Below, piece by piece: positions 8,279-16,349 of a stretch of DNA of 64,000 bases. The stretch covers positions 8,060,001 through 8,124,000 of the forward strand of contig NZ_CP030073.1 in NCBI RefSeq assembly GCF_003261055.1, written 5' to 3'. The translations under genes were made by a program, and so were the position numbers. How positions within the stretch are numbered: position 1 is the stretch's first letter; each line of letters begins with the position of its first letter. The notes beneath the pieces are model-generated. The model did not search any database and had not been told where the DNA came from. It worked only from the letters and a program-made list of their open reading frames with translations. This DNA is from Streptomyces cadmiisoli. Lineage in GTDB: Bacteria; Actinomycetota; Actinomycetes; Streptomycetales; Streptomycetaceae.

Positions 8279-10675
8279 CTACGGGCGTACGTCGCCCTCG
8301 ACGCCCTGCTCGGTCCAGATGGTCTTGCCCGTCCCGCTGAACCGGGTGCCCCAACGCCGGGTGAGCTGGGCGACGAGGAACAGTCCGCGTCCGCCCTCGT
8401 CCCCGGAGCGCGCGTGGCGCAGGTGGGGAGCCGTGGTGCTCGCGTCGGAGACTTCGCAGATCAGCGCGTCCTGATCACGGATGACCCGCAGCCGGACGGG
8501 GCCCTCCGCATGGCGGATGGCGTTGGTGACCAACTCGCTCACCACCAGCTCCGTCACGAACGCCGTCTCCTCGAGCCCCCAGACCTCCAGTTGCCGCTGC
8601 ACGAGGCTGCGTGCCGTGGCGACCACCGCCGGATCGCTGGGCAGGTCCCAAGTGCTCATGCGGTCGTCGTCCAGACGCTGCGTGCGGGCCAGCAGCAGGA
8701 CGGAGCCTCGCCGCGAGGCCTCCTCCGGGGGCGAGGCCTTCACCACCTCGTTGCGCAGCTGCTCCAGGAAGGCGTCGGACGACGAGGCCATCGCCCGGGT
8801 GAGCCACTGCGGAGCCTCACGCGTCGGCCGCCCGTCGGCCGTGACGGCCGGGGCGTAGAACAGGAGCGTACTGTCGGCGGGAAGTTCGACTTCCTGTGAG
8901 CTCCGCTCGCGGTCCGACGTTCCCAGGGGAGCGCCCACGGCGCCGGTGAGGGCCTGCACGCTTCCATCGGGTCGTGCCACGACAGGCGGAGCATGACCGG
9001 CGCCGGCCAGGGTCAGCCGCCCGGTGGCCGGGTCGTAGACCGCGTACACACAGGTGATCGCGGCTCCGGTGCCGTCGTCCCGCGGAGCGGTTCCCGCCCG
9101 TTGTTCGCCCGCGATCCGGACGACGAGGGTGTCCAGACGGGCCAGTACCTCCTCCGGATCGAGATCCAGGTCCGCCAAGGCGTGTACGGCCGCTGCCAGC
9201 CGTCCGATGGCGGCGGCGCCGGAGAGCCCGGCTTCGTCCGTGGTGCCGACGACCAGGGCGACGCGCGCCCCCGACAGCGGGATCACGTCGAACCAGTTCG
9301 CGCCCGATCCGGCCGGGACGAAGTGGTCGGCGGTCTGCACGGCACTCTGCGGGGCGACGTGCTGGGGGAGGAGCTCGCGCTGCATGGCGCGCGCGGCGAT
9401 GTGTTCGCGGGTGTAGCGGCGTGCGTTGTCGAAGCTCAGCGCGGCCCGGGTGGCGAGGTCACGCGCCGTCAGGACGTCGAAGTCGGAGAACGGGCTGCTC
9501 AGGCCGAGGCGGTAGAACGTCACCACACCGAGCACGACGCCGCGTGCCTTCATCGGCACGACGAGGGAGTGAGCGGGGCGCAGCCCGGTCGTTCCCCGGT
9601 ACAGCGGCTCCCCGTCGTCTCCGGGAAGCATGATCTCCACTCGTCGGGGCTCGACGTCGGTCAGGCGTTCCCCCGCGGACACCGGGTAGGGGAAGCGCGG
9701 TTGGCCAGCCGGTGCGGGGCCCTCGCGGCAGGCGGCAGCGGGCACGTACCGCAGGCCCGTCCTGAGGAGGTCGTCGCGTGCGGGGTCGGGTTCCTCCCCG
9801 GCGATGACCGGCGCGAACACATCGACCGCGGTGGCGTCGGCGAAACGCGGGACCGCGACGGCGGCGAGCTGCTGACCCGTCTCGACCACGTCCAGGGAGG
9901 TTCCGATCAGGGCGCTGGCGTCGGCCAGCAACGCGATGCGCTCCTCCGCGGTCCGCCGCTCCGTGATCTCGACGGCGGTGGTGGCCAGTCCCACCACTCG
10001 GCCCCCGGGGTCCTCCAGCCGGAAGATCGAGTTGGCGTGTACGTGCTCGTGCTCCGGATCGTCCGGAGGCCGCCCCCGCTTGTCGAAGTTGACGACCGGC
10101 ACCCCTGACTCCAGGACGTCCTGCATACGCTCCTCGAACTCGTCGGAGTTCGAATCGGGCCACAACTCGTGCGGCATGAGGCCGAGCGAGCCGGCCGCGA
10201 ACACGCCCTGCATCCCCTCCGCCGCGGGATTGAACCGGCGAAGGCGCAGATCGGAGCCGTAGACACACAGGCTCGTGGGGGACTGGGTGAACAGCGCGTT
10301 CAGCACGGCCTCGTCGACGACCTGCGCCTCCGACTCGTCCGCGGCGGCGGTCACCTGCACCGTCCAGCTGCCCGGAGCGTGGCCGGCGGGGCGGATCCGT
10401 ACCCGGCACGGCTCGGTGTGCCCGTCACGGCAGCGCAGCACCACCGGCGCGGTGAGGTCCCGTCCGTCCGGGCCGCCGCCGAGGGCCACCGGCTGCTCCG
10501 GGGCCAGAAGGCCGCTCACCGGCCTGCCGCGCATCTCGGCCGCGGTGAACCCCAGCAGGTCGTGCGCGGCCCTGCTCCAGTGGGTGACCGCTCCGTGCCG
10601 GTCGACGACCAGATCGGCGTCGGCGTGGACACCGGGCGCGGACGACCGTCGATCCGCTGCGTGTGAGGTGCTCAC
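8279..10675 (-). CDS. PAS-GAF-SpoIIE/PP2C-like regulator with C-terminal anti-sigma-type ATPase; phosphatase motifs degenerate
   Basis: About 798 aa. Order: PAS (about 20-100), second PAS ending in the PAC-like EITERRTAEER, GAF (about 265-425), SpoIIE/PP2C-like domain (about 430-645), HATPase_c (about 680-795). The ATPase boxes look intact: ELVVSELVTNAIRHA (N box), EVSDAS (G1) and GGRGLFLV (G2), so ATP binding and sigma/anti-sigma-type kinase activity are plausible. The PP2C metal sites are not intact: the usual GGDWYD reads GANWFD, IGDVxGHG reads VGTTDEAG, YTDGL reads YAPAV, and the final DD reads GS. The start is taken at GTG 10675 with AGGGGA upstream; ATG at 10693 is the alternative. It faces away from the hydrolase operon. 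Confidence 0.88.
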   Translation of the reverse strand: MSTSHAADRRSSAPGVHADADLVVDRHGAVTHWSRAAHDLLGFTAAEMRGRPVSGLLAPEQPVALGGGPDGRDLTAPVVLRCRDGHTEPCRVRIRPAGHAPGSWTVQVTAAADESEAQVVDEAVLNALFTQSPTSLCVYGSDLRLRRFNPAAEGMQGVFAAGSLGLMPHELWPDSNSDEFEERMQDVLESGVPVVNFDKRGRPPDDPEHEHVHANSIFRLEDPGGRVVGLATTAVEITERRTAEERIALLADASALIGTSLDVVETGQQLAAVAVPRFADATAVDVFAPVIAGEEPDPARDDLLRTGLRYVPAAACREGPAPAGQPRFPYPVSAGERLTDVEPRRVEIMLPGDDGEPLYRGTTGLRPAHSLVVPMKARGVVLGVVTFYRLGLSSPFSDFDVLTARDLATRAALSFDNARRYTREHIAARAMQRELLPQHVAPQSAVQTADHFVPAGSGANWFDVIPLSGARVALVVGTTDEAGLSGAAAIGRLAAAVHALADLDLDPEEVLARLDTLVVRIAGEQRAGTAPRDDGTGAAITCVYAVYDPATGRLTLAGAGHAPPVVARPDGSVQALTGAVGAPLGTSDRERSSQEVELPADSTLLFYAPAVTADGRPTREAPQWLTRAMASSSDAFLEQLRNEVVKASPPEEASRRGSVLLLARTQRLDDDRMSTWDLPSDPAVVATARSLVQRQLEVWGLEETAFVTELVVSELVTNAIRHAEGPVRLRVIRDQDALICEVSDASTTAPHLRHARSGDEGGRGLFLVAQLTRRWGTRFSGTGKTIWTEQGVEGDVRP

Positions 10676-10755
10676 AGCAACCAGTCCCCTCATGGTTCCG
10701 TGAGCCAGCATGGCAAAGAACGACATATAAGGCATCCGGGGCACCGGACAGTGCG

Positions 10756-10785
10756 TTGGACACTGTGTCCGATTCGACCTACGCT
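10756..10785 (+). promoter_or_regulatory. Promoter with overlapping palindromic operator, likely for the TetR encoded downstream
   Basis: TTGGAC (10756-10761), 18-base spacer, TACGCT (10780-10785). The 13-base palindrome GGACACTGTGTCC (10758-10770) covers the -35 box, and an imperfect outer half-site GGACAGTG lies at 10746-10753. TetR-family repressors typically bind such palindromes; the TetR gene at 12914 in the same operon is the natural candidate. Confidence 0.5.
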
Positions 10786-10838
10786 CGTCTTCACGCGCAC
10801 GAGCGCCCAAGTCGAATGATCAGGAAAGTGGATCTTCT

Positions 10839-11528
10839 GTGGTTCCAGATGTGACAGCCCCGCCCACACTGCTCCTCGTGCACGGGGCCTGGCACGGCGG
10901 CTGGTGCTGGGACAGGTTGCGGGCGGCGATGGAGGCCGAGGGGGTGGACACCCGTACGGTGGACCTGCCGAGCGCCGGGGGCCTGGGCGGAATCGCGGAG
11001 GACACCCGTGTCGTCCGCGAGGCCCTGGCCGCGATGGCGGGTCCGGTCGTGGTCGTGGCCCACTCCTACGGCGGAATCCCCGCCGGACAGGCCGTCGCCG
11101 ACGCCCCCGACGTGGTGCGGGTGGTGTATCTGGCGGCGTTCCAGCTGGATGTGGGCGAGAGCCTGCTCGGCTTCTACGGCGCTCCCGTGCCGCCGGCCTC
11201 GCACGAGGTCGAAGCCGTTCCCGGCGACCCGGTCGACCTCTTCTACGCCGACGTGCCGCGCACGGTGGCCGAAGAGGCCGCCGCGCGGCTGGTGCCGCAG
11301 AGCGCGAAGGCGTTCAGCGACGTCGTGGAACGGGCGGGCTGGCACCACGTGCCCTCGACCTACATCGTCTGCGAGCACGACCGGGCGATTCCCGTGCAGA
11401 GCCAGGAGACCCTCGCCGCCAGGGCGGACGAGGTCCACCGCATGGCGACCAGTCACTCGCCGTTCCTCTCGGCGCCGGCCGAACTCGCTGCTCTCCTGTC
11501 GAAGATCGCGCGGGAAATCCCCGCGTAG
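10839..11528 (+). CDS. Alpha/beta-fold hydrolase
   Basis: 229 aa. It has the oxyanion HGAWHGGW region near 14-20 and the nucleophile elbow AHSYGGIP (Ser near 75), typical of the esterase/hydroxynitrile lyase-like 'HGAWHG' group. Late catalytic regions CEHDRAIP (Asp) and SHSPF (His) complete the triad. GTG at 10839 has AGGAAAG 10 bases upstream; GTG at 10851 is an alternative. It is followed 84 bases later by a flavin-dependent hydroxylase and then TetR, so it likely works on an aromatic or polyketide-like ester or lactone, perhaps for detoxification. The substrate is unknown. Confidence 0.85.
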   Translation: MVPDVTAPPTLLLVHGAWHGGWCWDRLRAAMEAEGVDTRTVDLPSAGGLGGIAEDTRVVREALAAMAGPVVVVAHSYGGIPAGQAVADAPDVVRVVYLAAFQLDVGESLLGFYGAPVPPASHEVEAVPGDPVDLFYADVPRTVAEEAAARLVPQSAKAFSDVVERAGWHHVPSTYIVCEHDRAIPVQSQETLAARADEVHRMATSHSPFLSAPAELAALLSKIAREIPA

Positions 11529-11612
11529 CGCTGTCCGCCATCCGCGGCAGCACTCCCATCAGGCCCAGCGGGTCCGCGCCCGGCTGGCAAGCACACGCAC
11601 AAGGAGTACTTG

Positions 11613-12821
11613 GTGACCACCGGCGGCGACGGCACGGCGAACGTGCCGTCCACGGAACAGATCAGGGCGGAACTCGTCGAGCGTGCCCGTGCCCTGCAGC
11701 CCCTGCTGCGGGCGTGGGCGGCGCAGGGCGAATCGGACCGGGTCGTACCCCAAGAAGTCATCGACGAACTGGCCGCGGCCGGCGTCTTCCGGCTGCTGAC
11801 CCCCCGGCGCTTCGGAGGGTACGAGACCGACCTGCGCACCCTGACGGAGGTCTCCGAGGCGCTGGGCGAGGCGGACGGCTCGACCGCCTGGACCGCGATG
11901 ATCATCTCGGTGACGAACTGGCTGGCGAGCCTCTTCCCGGACAAGGCCCAGGAAGAGGTCTTCGGGGCCGACCCGGACGCCCGCGTGACCGGCGTCGCCG
12001 CCCCCACCGGCATGGGCCGCCGGGTGCCCGGCGGCTGGATCGTCTCCGGCAAGTGGTCCTACAACTCGGGTGCCCCCTACGCCACATGGGCCGCCGTCGG
12101 CGCCCTCCTTCAGGACGAGGCGGGCCAGGTCGTGGACCAGGCCCTGGTGCTCGTCCCGGCCTCGGAGCTCGTCATCGAGGACACCTGGCACACCGCGGGC
12201 ATGAAGGCGACGGCCAGCAACACCTTGGTCGGCCAGGACGTCTTCGTGCCCGAGCACCGGGTGTTGTCGGTGCCCGCCGCCGCGCAGGGCAGCTACCCCC
12301 GCTCGCTCCGCGAGGACGAGCCGCTCTACTCGTCGGTGTTCGGCTCGATGCTGTTGCTCTGCCTGGCCGGGCCGCTGCTCGGCCTGGGCAGGGCGGCCCT
12401 CGACGCGGTCACGGAGGCGGCGCCGCACAAGCCGCTCTCCTTCACCGTGCACGTCCGGCAGGCGGACTCCGTCGGCGTCCAGATCCAGGTCGCCGAGGCG
12501 GCACTCGGCCTGCGCACGGCCCGGCTGCACGTCTACGACGCCGTGGACCTGATCGACCTGCGCGGCGGCTCTCTCGACCACGCCGCGCGCACGCAGGTCA
12601 GGGCGCAGGCCGGTTACGCCGCCCAGCAGGTGCTCGCGGCCGTCGGCACCCTGTTGAACGTGCACGGAGCGGGTGCCTTCGCCGAATCCAACCCGCTGCA
12701 GCGGATCTGGCGTGACGCCAACGTCGCCGCCCGGCACGCCGGCCTGGTGCCGGCCGTCGGGCTGGAGGCCTACGGCAAGACGCTGCTGGGCATCGGCGAA
12801 CCCGTGAGCCTGATGCTGTGA
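11613..12821 (+). CDS. Acyl-CoA dehydrogenase-fold flavin-dependent hydroxylase/monooxygenase
   Basis: 402 aa with the ACAD fold of two-component flavin hydroxylases (HsaA/pigment-hydroxylase type). Motifs: FRLLTPRRFGGYE (about 48-60), DGSTAWTAMIISVTNW, GGWIVSGKWSYNSGAPYATWA (typical of this group) and the C-terminal HGAGAFAESNPLQRIWRDANVAARHAG. Such enzymes hydroxylate phenolic substrates using reduced flavin from a separate reductase; no reductase is encoded next to it. GTG at 11613 lies 6 bases after AAGGAG; a TTG at 11610 is too close. In line with an upstream hydrolase and downstream TetR, a xenobiotic or aromatic detoxification unit is likely. Confidence 0.85.
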   Translation: MTTGGDGTANVPSTEQIRAELVERARALQPLLRAWAAQGESDRVVPQEVIDELAAAGVFRLLTPRRFGGYETDLRTLTEVSEALGEADGSTAWTAMIISVTNWLASLFPDKAQEEVFGADPDARVTGVAAPTGMGRRVPGGWIVSGKWSYNSGAPYATWAAVGALLQDEAGQVVDQALVLVPASELVIEDTWHTAGMKATASNTLVGQDVFVPEHRVLSVPAAAQGSYPRSLREDEPLYSSVFGSMLLLCLAGPLLGLGRAALDAVTEAAPHKPLSFTVHVRQADSVGVQIQVAEAALGLRTARLHVYDAVDLIDLRGGSLDHAARTQVRAQAGYAAQQVLAAVGTLLNVHGAGAFAESNPLQRIWRDANVAARHAGLVPAVGLEAYGKTLLGIGEPVSLML

Positions 12822-12830
12822 TGCTTCGGG

Positions 12831-12859
12831 ACGGCCACCGGTCGCACACCGGTGGCCGT
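12831..12859. terminator. Hairpin terminator after the hydroxylase gene
   Basis: Perfect 11-bp stem ACGGCCACCGG / CCGGTGGCCGT around the 7-base loop TCGCACA, 9 bases after the hydroxylase stop and before the TetR gene. It may attenuate rather than fully stop transcription into the regulator. Confidence 0.65.
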
Positions 12860-12913
12860 CCCCGCCGCGACCTCGGGAAACTCGGCCCACCGACTGTTGC
12901 CTAGGATGACAGC

Positions 12914-13564
12914 ATGGCTTCCACCACCCGACGACCCTCCAGTGCCGCCGATCGACGGGCCGCGCTCGAAGAGCGGATTCTCGCCGTGATCGAGGGGCTC
13001 CTCCAGGGTGGTGTGACCTACACCGAGTTGAGCGTGGAGCAGATCGCGCAGGCCGCGGGCATCTCTCGTTCCACCTTCTACCTCTACTTCCGCGACAAGG
13101 TCGATGTCCTGCTCCGGCTGAGCGGTGCCCTCAAGAGCGAGAGCCTCGCGATCGCGTCCGGCTGGCGGCCGACGGGTCCCGACGGCGGTGTCGATGGTCT
13201 GACGCGCACCTACGAGCGCATCCTGCGGCACTACCGCACGTACGCGGCACTGCTGTCGGCGATCAATGAGGTGGCCGCGTACGACCCCGCCGTGCGCGAG
13301 GTGTGGACCGCGTACCAGGAGCAGTTCGTGGACAACCTGGTCACGGTGCTGGAGGAGGAGCAGGAGGCCGGTCGCACGCCGGCCGACATCGACCCCGTAC
13401 TGGCCGCGAGGCTGATCGTGCGGGGAGGCGGTCAGGTCATCGCCGGACAGGTCGCCGGCAGCGACGGCGACGACGACGCCGCGGTGGCGCGGGAACTGGC
13501 TCTCGGCTACTGGTACGGCGTGTACCGCCGCCCCGGGGCCGGCAGCCCGGACCACGGCGACTGA
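12914..13564 (+). CDS. TetR-family transcriptional regulator
   Basis: 216 aa. The N-terminal HTH is evident at about residues 40-75 (TELSVEQIAQAAGISRSTFYLYFRDKVDVLLRL), the standard TetR helix-turn-helix followed by the YxYF helix. The all-helical C-terminus is the usual ligand-binding and dimerisation domain. It lies in the same direction as the hydrolase and hydroxylase and probably controls them through the palindrome at 10758-10770. An inverted repeat just downstream (13599-13620) could be a second target, ahead of the broken SDR. Confidence 0.93.
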   Translation: MASTTRRPSSAADRRAALEERILAVIEGLLQGGVTYTELSVEQIAQAAGISRSTFYLYFRDKVDVLLRLSGALKSESLAIASGWRPTGPDGGVDGLTRTYERILRHYRTYAALLSAINEVAAYDPAVREVWTAYQEQFVDNLVTVLEEEQEAGRTPADIDPVLAARLIVRGGGQVIAGQVAGSDGDDDAAVARELALGYWYGVYRRPGAGSPDHGD

Positions 13565-13598
13565 ACTCCGGACCGCGGAGTATGTGACCGATCATTGG

Positions 13599-13620
13599 TA
13601 TGTCAGGCATTACGGACATA
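13599..13620. promoter_or_regulatory. Inverted repeat, possible operator before the SDR pseudogene
   Basis: TATGTC and GACATA half-sites with a 10-base spacer; a further half-site-like TATGTGAC lies at 13581. It is placed between TetR and the SDR start at 13726. The cognate protein is unknown. Confidence 0.35.
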
Positions 13621-13725
13621 CTCTCGCGGTGTGCCGGTGCGGCGCACCGGTGCCGCACTCGGCGGATCGACGGCGGTGTGGTCATGAGCGATCGCATTCC
13701 CACCGTCCGGCAGGAGAACGAAGCC

Positions 13726-14423
13726 ATGACGACCACGCTCATCACCGGAGCCGACAAAGGACTCGGCCACGAGACCGTTCGCCGGCTCGTCGCCGCGGGC
13801 CACACGGTCTGCGTGAGCGCGCGGAACGCCGAGCCGGGCCGCCGCGCCGCCGACCTGCTGGGGGCGCGGTTCGTCCAGCTCGACGTCACCGACGACACCT
13901 CGGTCGCGGCCGCCGCGAAGACCGTCGAGGACGACGGCGGTCTCGACATGCTGTCAACAACGCCGGCATCGAGCCGCGCACGGCCGGCGGCGGCTTCGTC
14001 CCCGTCTCCGAGGTGACGGCCGACGCGGTCCGCGCCGTCCTCGAGACGAATGTGTTCGGACAGGTCCGCGTACTCCACGCGTTCCTCCCGCTCTCCGCCG
14101 CCCCGGTCGTGGTCGATGTCAGCAGCGGTGCTTCGCTGACACGGGACCCGGTGAACCCGGAGTCGCCCGCGCACTTCTACCCCGACATCGCGCACCCGTC
14201 GTCGAAGGCCGCGGTCAACATGCTCACGGTCCAGTACTCGAAAGCCCATCCCGCGATGCGGATCGACGCCGTGGATCCGGGGTTCACCGACACCGACCTG
14301 AACCACCACGCCGGTGACCAGACCGTCGAGGAGGGCGCCGAGATCATCGTGCGGATGGCCCGGATCGGACCGGACGGCCCGACCGGTGGCTTCTTCGACG
14401 CCCACGGGACCATTCCCTGGTAG
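13726..14423 (+). pseudogene. Frameshifted short-chain dehydrogenase/reductase
   Basis: Begins as a normal SDR (MTTTLITGADKGLGHETVRRL, Rossmann TGxxxGxG) behind CAGGAG. Near 13951-13955, where the family has DxLVNNAG, the sequence reads GACATGCTGTCAACAACGCC: one base (a G) is missing, and the rest of the protein (VNNAGIEPRT ... GGFFDAHGTIPW) continues in the next frame to 14423. In addition, the active-site YxxxK has become HPSSK (CAC for TAC), so even a restored frame would lack the catalytic Tyr. Two independent lesions point to real decay, although a sequencing error could explain the frameshift alone. Close intact relatives use NAD(P) to reduce or oxidise small carbonyl/alcohol compounds. 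Confidence 0.8.
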
Positions 14424-14471
14424 GTGGCGGGACCGGATCGATGTCCGAGACGACGAGCCGTCGGACCGGAG

Positions 14472-15362
14472 TCATCCGTCCTTCGTGACATTCCGGGTCG
14501 TCGCGGGCCGGGCCTGCGTGGAGGCCCAACTCGTCAGGAACGCCAGCGCCTCCGCGGAACTCGTGCCCGGCCCGGCCGTGTAGATGAGCAGCGACTGGTC
14601 GTTCCCACCGCGGACCTCCAGGACCTGGAAGTCGAGGTCCAGGTCTCCCACGACCTGGTGGTGGAAGGCCTTGCGGCCCTGTCGCTGTGCTCGCACCCGG
14701 TGGTCGGACCACCAGGTGCCGAAGTCGGTGTCCTTCAGGGACAGTTCGCCGACGAGCTGCGCAAGTTCGGGATCGTCCGGGTAGCGCGCCGCGTCCATCC
14801 GCAGATAGGCGACGCACTCCCTCGCCACCCGGGTCCAGTCCCGGTACATGTCGCGTACCTGGGGGTGCAGGAACGTCAGCCAGATGTGGTTGCGCTGCTT
14901 GGGTGGGAGCTTTGCGAAGTCGGTGAACAGGGCGGCGCCCAGGTCGTTCCAGGCGATGATGTCCATGCGGCGGCCGAGGACCAGGGCGGGCACGTTGACC
15001 ATGCTGTCGAGCAGGACCCGGACGGCCGGGGAGATCTGCTGGCGCCGTGGGGCGGCGTGGGTGGTGGCCGGTTTGGATCCGGCCGGGGTGGTGCTGCTGC
15101 GCTCGGCGACGCGCAGCAGGTATTCCTCTTCGTCGGGGCGGAGGTGGAGGGCCTGTGCCAGCGCGGAGAGGATCGCGGGGGAGGCGGACTTCACGCGGCC
15201 CTGTTCGAGGCGCACGATGTAGTCCACGCTGATCCCCGCGAGGGAGGCCAGTTCCTCTCGTCGCAGGCCGGGTACGCGGCGGCGTCCGCTGGTGGGCAGG
15301 CCCAGGTCCTGGGCGCTGATCCGGGCCCGGCAGGCGCGCAGGTAGTCGCCCAGTTCCGTCAT
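14472..15362 (-). CDS. XRE-family regulator with MmyB-like ligand-binding domain
   Basis: 296 aa. The N-terminal HTH (about 10-80) includes RRVPGLRREELASLAGISVDYIVRLEQGR, the hallmark of the MmyB-type XRE regulators common in Streptomyces. The C-terminal part (about 110-280; ALVLGRRMDIIAWNDLGAALF, DPELAQLVGELSLKDTDFGTWW, HHQVVGDLDLDFQVLEV) is the PAS-like MmyB ligand-binding fold. ATG at 15362 follows AGGAGG. Genes of this type usually neighbour and regulate an SDR gene, exactly as here (SDR stop is 41 bases upstream, same strand). Confidence 0.92.
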   Translation of the reverse strand: MTELGDYLRACRARISAQDLGLPTSGRRRVPGLRREELASLAGISVDYIVRLEQGRVKSASPAILSALAQALHLRPDEEEYLLRVAERSSTTPAGSKPATTHAAPRRQQISPAVRVLLDSMVNVPALVLGRRMDIIAWNDLGAALFTDFAKLPPKQRNHIWLTFLHPQVRDMYRDWTRVARECVAYLRMDAARYPDDPELAQLVGELSLKDTDFGTWWSDHRVRAQRQGRKAFHHQVVGDLDLDFQVLEVRGGNDQSLLIYTAGPGTSSAEALAFLTSWASTQARPATTRNVTKDG

Positions 15363-15403
15363 GGGGGCCTCCTGGTGGGTGGGGGTTTGCGGGCCGGTGC
15401 GGG

Positions 15404-16252
15404 TCAGTTCTGTGCGGGGACCTCGTCGTGGTCGGTCGAGACCGCCAGCGGGCGCCAGGCGTTCGCCTCGTCGCGCAGTTGTGCGACCTTGCGGTTCATC
15501 TCGTCGGCGCTGTCCGTGCCGAGCTGGAGGCGCAGCGGGGGTGCTTCGGCGGCGGCGATCGCGAGGATGGCCGCGGCGCCCTTGACCGGGTCGCCGGGCT
15601 GGGCGTGGTTCAGGCCGGGCACGGCGTCGCGGACCGCGCCGGAGGTCGCCGCGTAGTCGGTGATGGTCCGCTCCTGGACGTCCAGGCTCGTTGCGTCGAG
15701 GAAGTCGGTGCGGAAGTAGCCGGGCTCGATGATGGTCACGTTCACGCCCAGGGGTGCCAGTTCCTGCCGCATGGCTTCGGAGAGGCCTTCGACGGCGAAT
15801 TTCGTGGAGCAGTAGACGCCGAATCCGGCGACGCTGCTGAAGCCGCCGATCGAGCTCAGGTTGATGATGTGTCCCTGATTCTGGTTCCGCATCACCGGCA
15901 GCACGGCCCGGGTCACATGCAGCAGGCCGAAGACGTTGGTGTCGTACACGGCGCGCACGGCGTCGGCGGAGGTCTCCTCGACGGCGCCCAGCACCCCGCG
16001 GCCCGCGTTGTTGACCAGGACGTCGATCCCGCCGAACGCGTCGACCGCCGCGGCGACCGCCGAAACCGCCGCCGCCTCGTCGGTCACGTCCAGGGCGAGC
16101 GCGAGCAGACGGTCGCCGTACCCGGTCAGCGCCTCCTCGACCTGCTCGGGCTTACGAGCGGTCGCCACGACCCGGTCGCCCTGCTCCAGGGCCTGGCGGG
16201 CGATCTCCAGCCCGAAGCCACGGGATGCACCGGTGATGAACCACGTCGTCAT
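15404..16252 (-). CDS. Short-chain dehydrogenase/reductase
   Basis: 282 aa classical SDR: TGASRGFGLEIA cofactor loop (about 7-18), DVTD, NNAGRG (about 85-90), catalytic Ser in NLSSIGG and YCSTK active-site Tyr/Lys (about 151-155), then EPGYFRTDF. The NADP-type Arg near position 33 (ATARKPEQ) suggests NADP preference. It is encoded directly before the XRE regulator and after an MFS exporter, all on the same strand, making a probable regulator-enzyme-exporter unit. The substrate is unknown. Confidence 0.92.
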   Translation of the reverse strand: MTTWFITGASRGFGLEIARQALEQGDRVVATARKPEQVEEALTGYGDRLLALALDVTDEAAAVSAVAAAVDAFGGIDVLVNNAGRGVLGAVEETSADAVRAVYDTNVFGLLHVTRAVLPVMRNQNQGHIINLSSIGGFSSVAGFGVYCSTKFAVEGLSEAMRQELAPLGVNVTIIEPGYFRTDFLDATSLDVQERTITDYAATSGAVRDAVPGLNHAQPGDPVKGAAAILAIAAAEAPPLRLQLGTDSADEMNRKVAQLRDEANAWRPLAVSTDHDEVPAQN

Positions 16253-16349
16253 GAGAAACCTCGTTCGTCATAGGAGAAGAAATGAGCGGGGTGCGCGAGG
16301 CGCGTGATTCCATCGTCTGCCGGACGCCCAGGACCAGCCAGGGAAGGAT

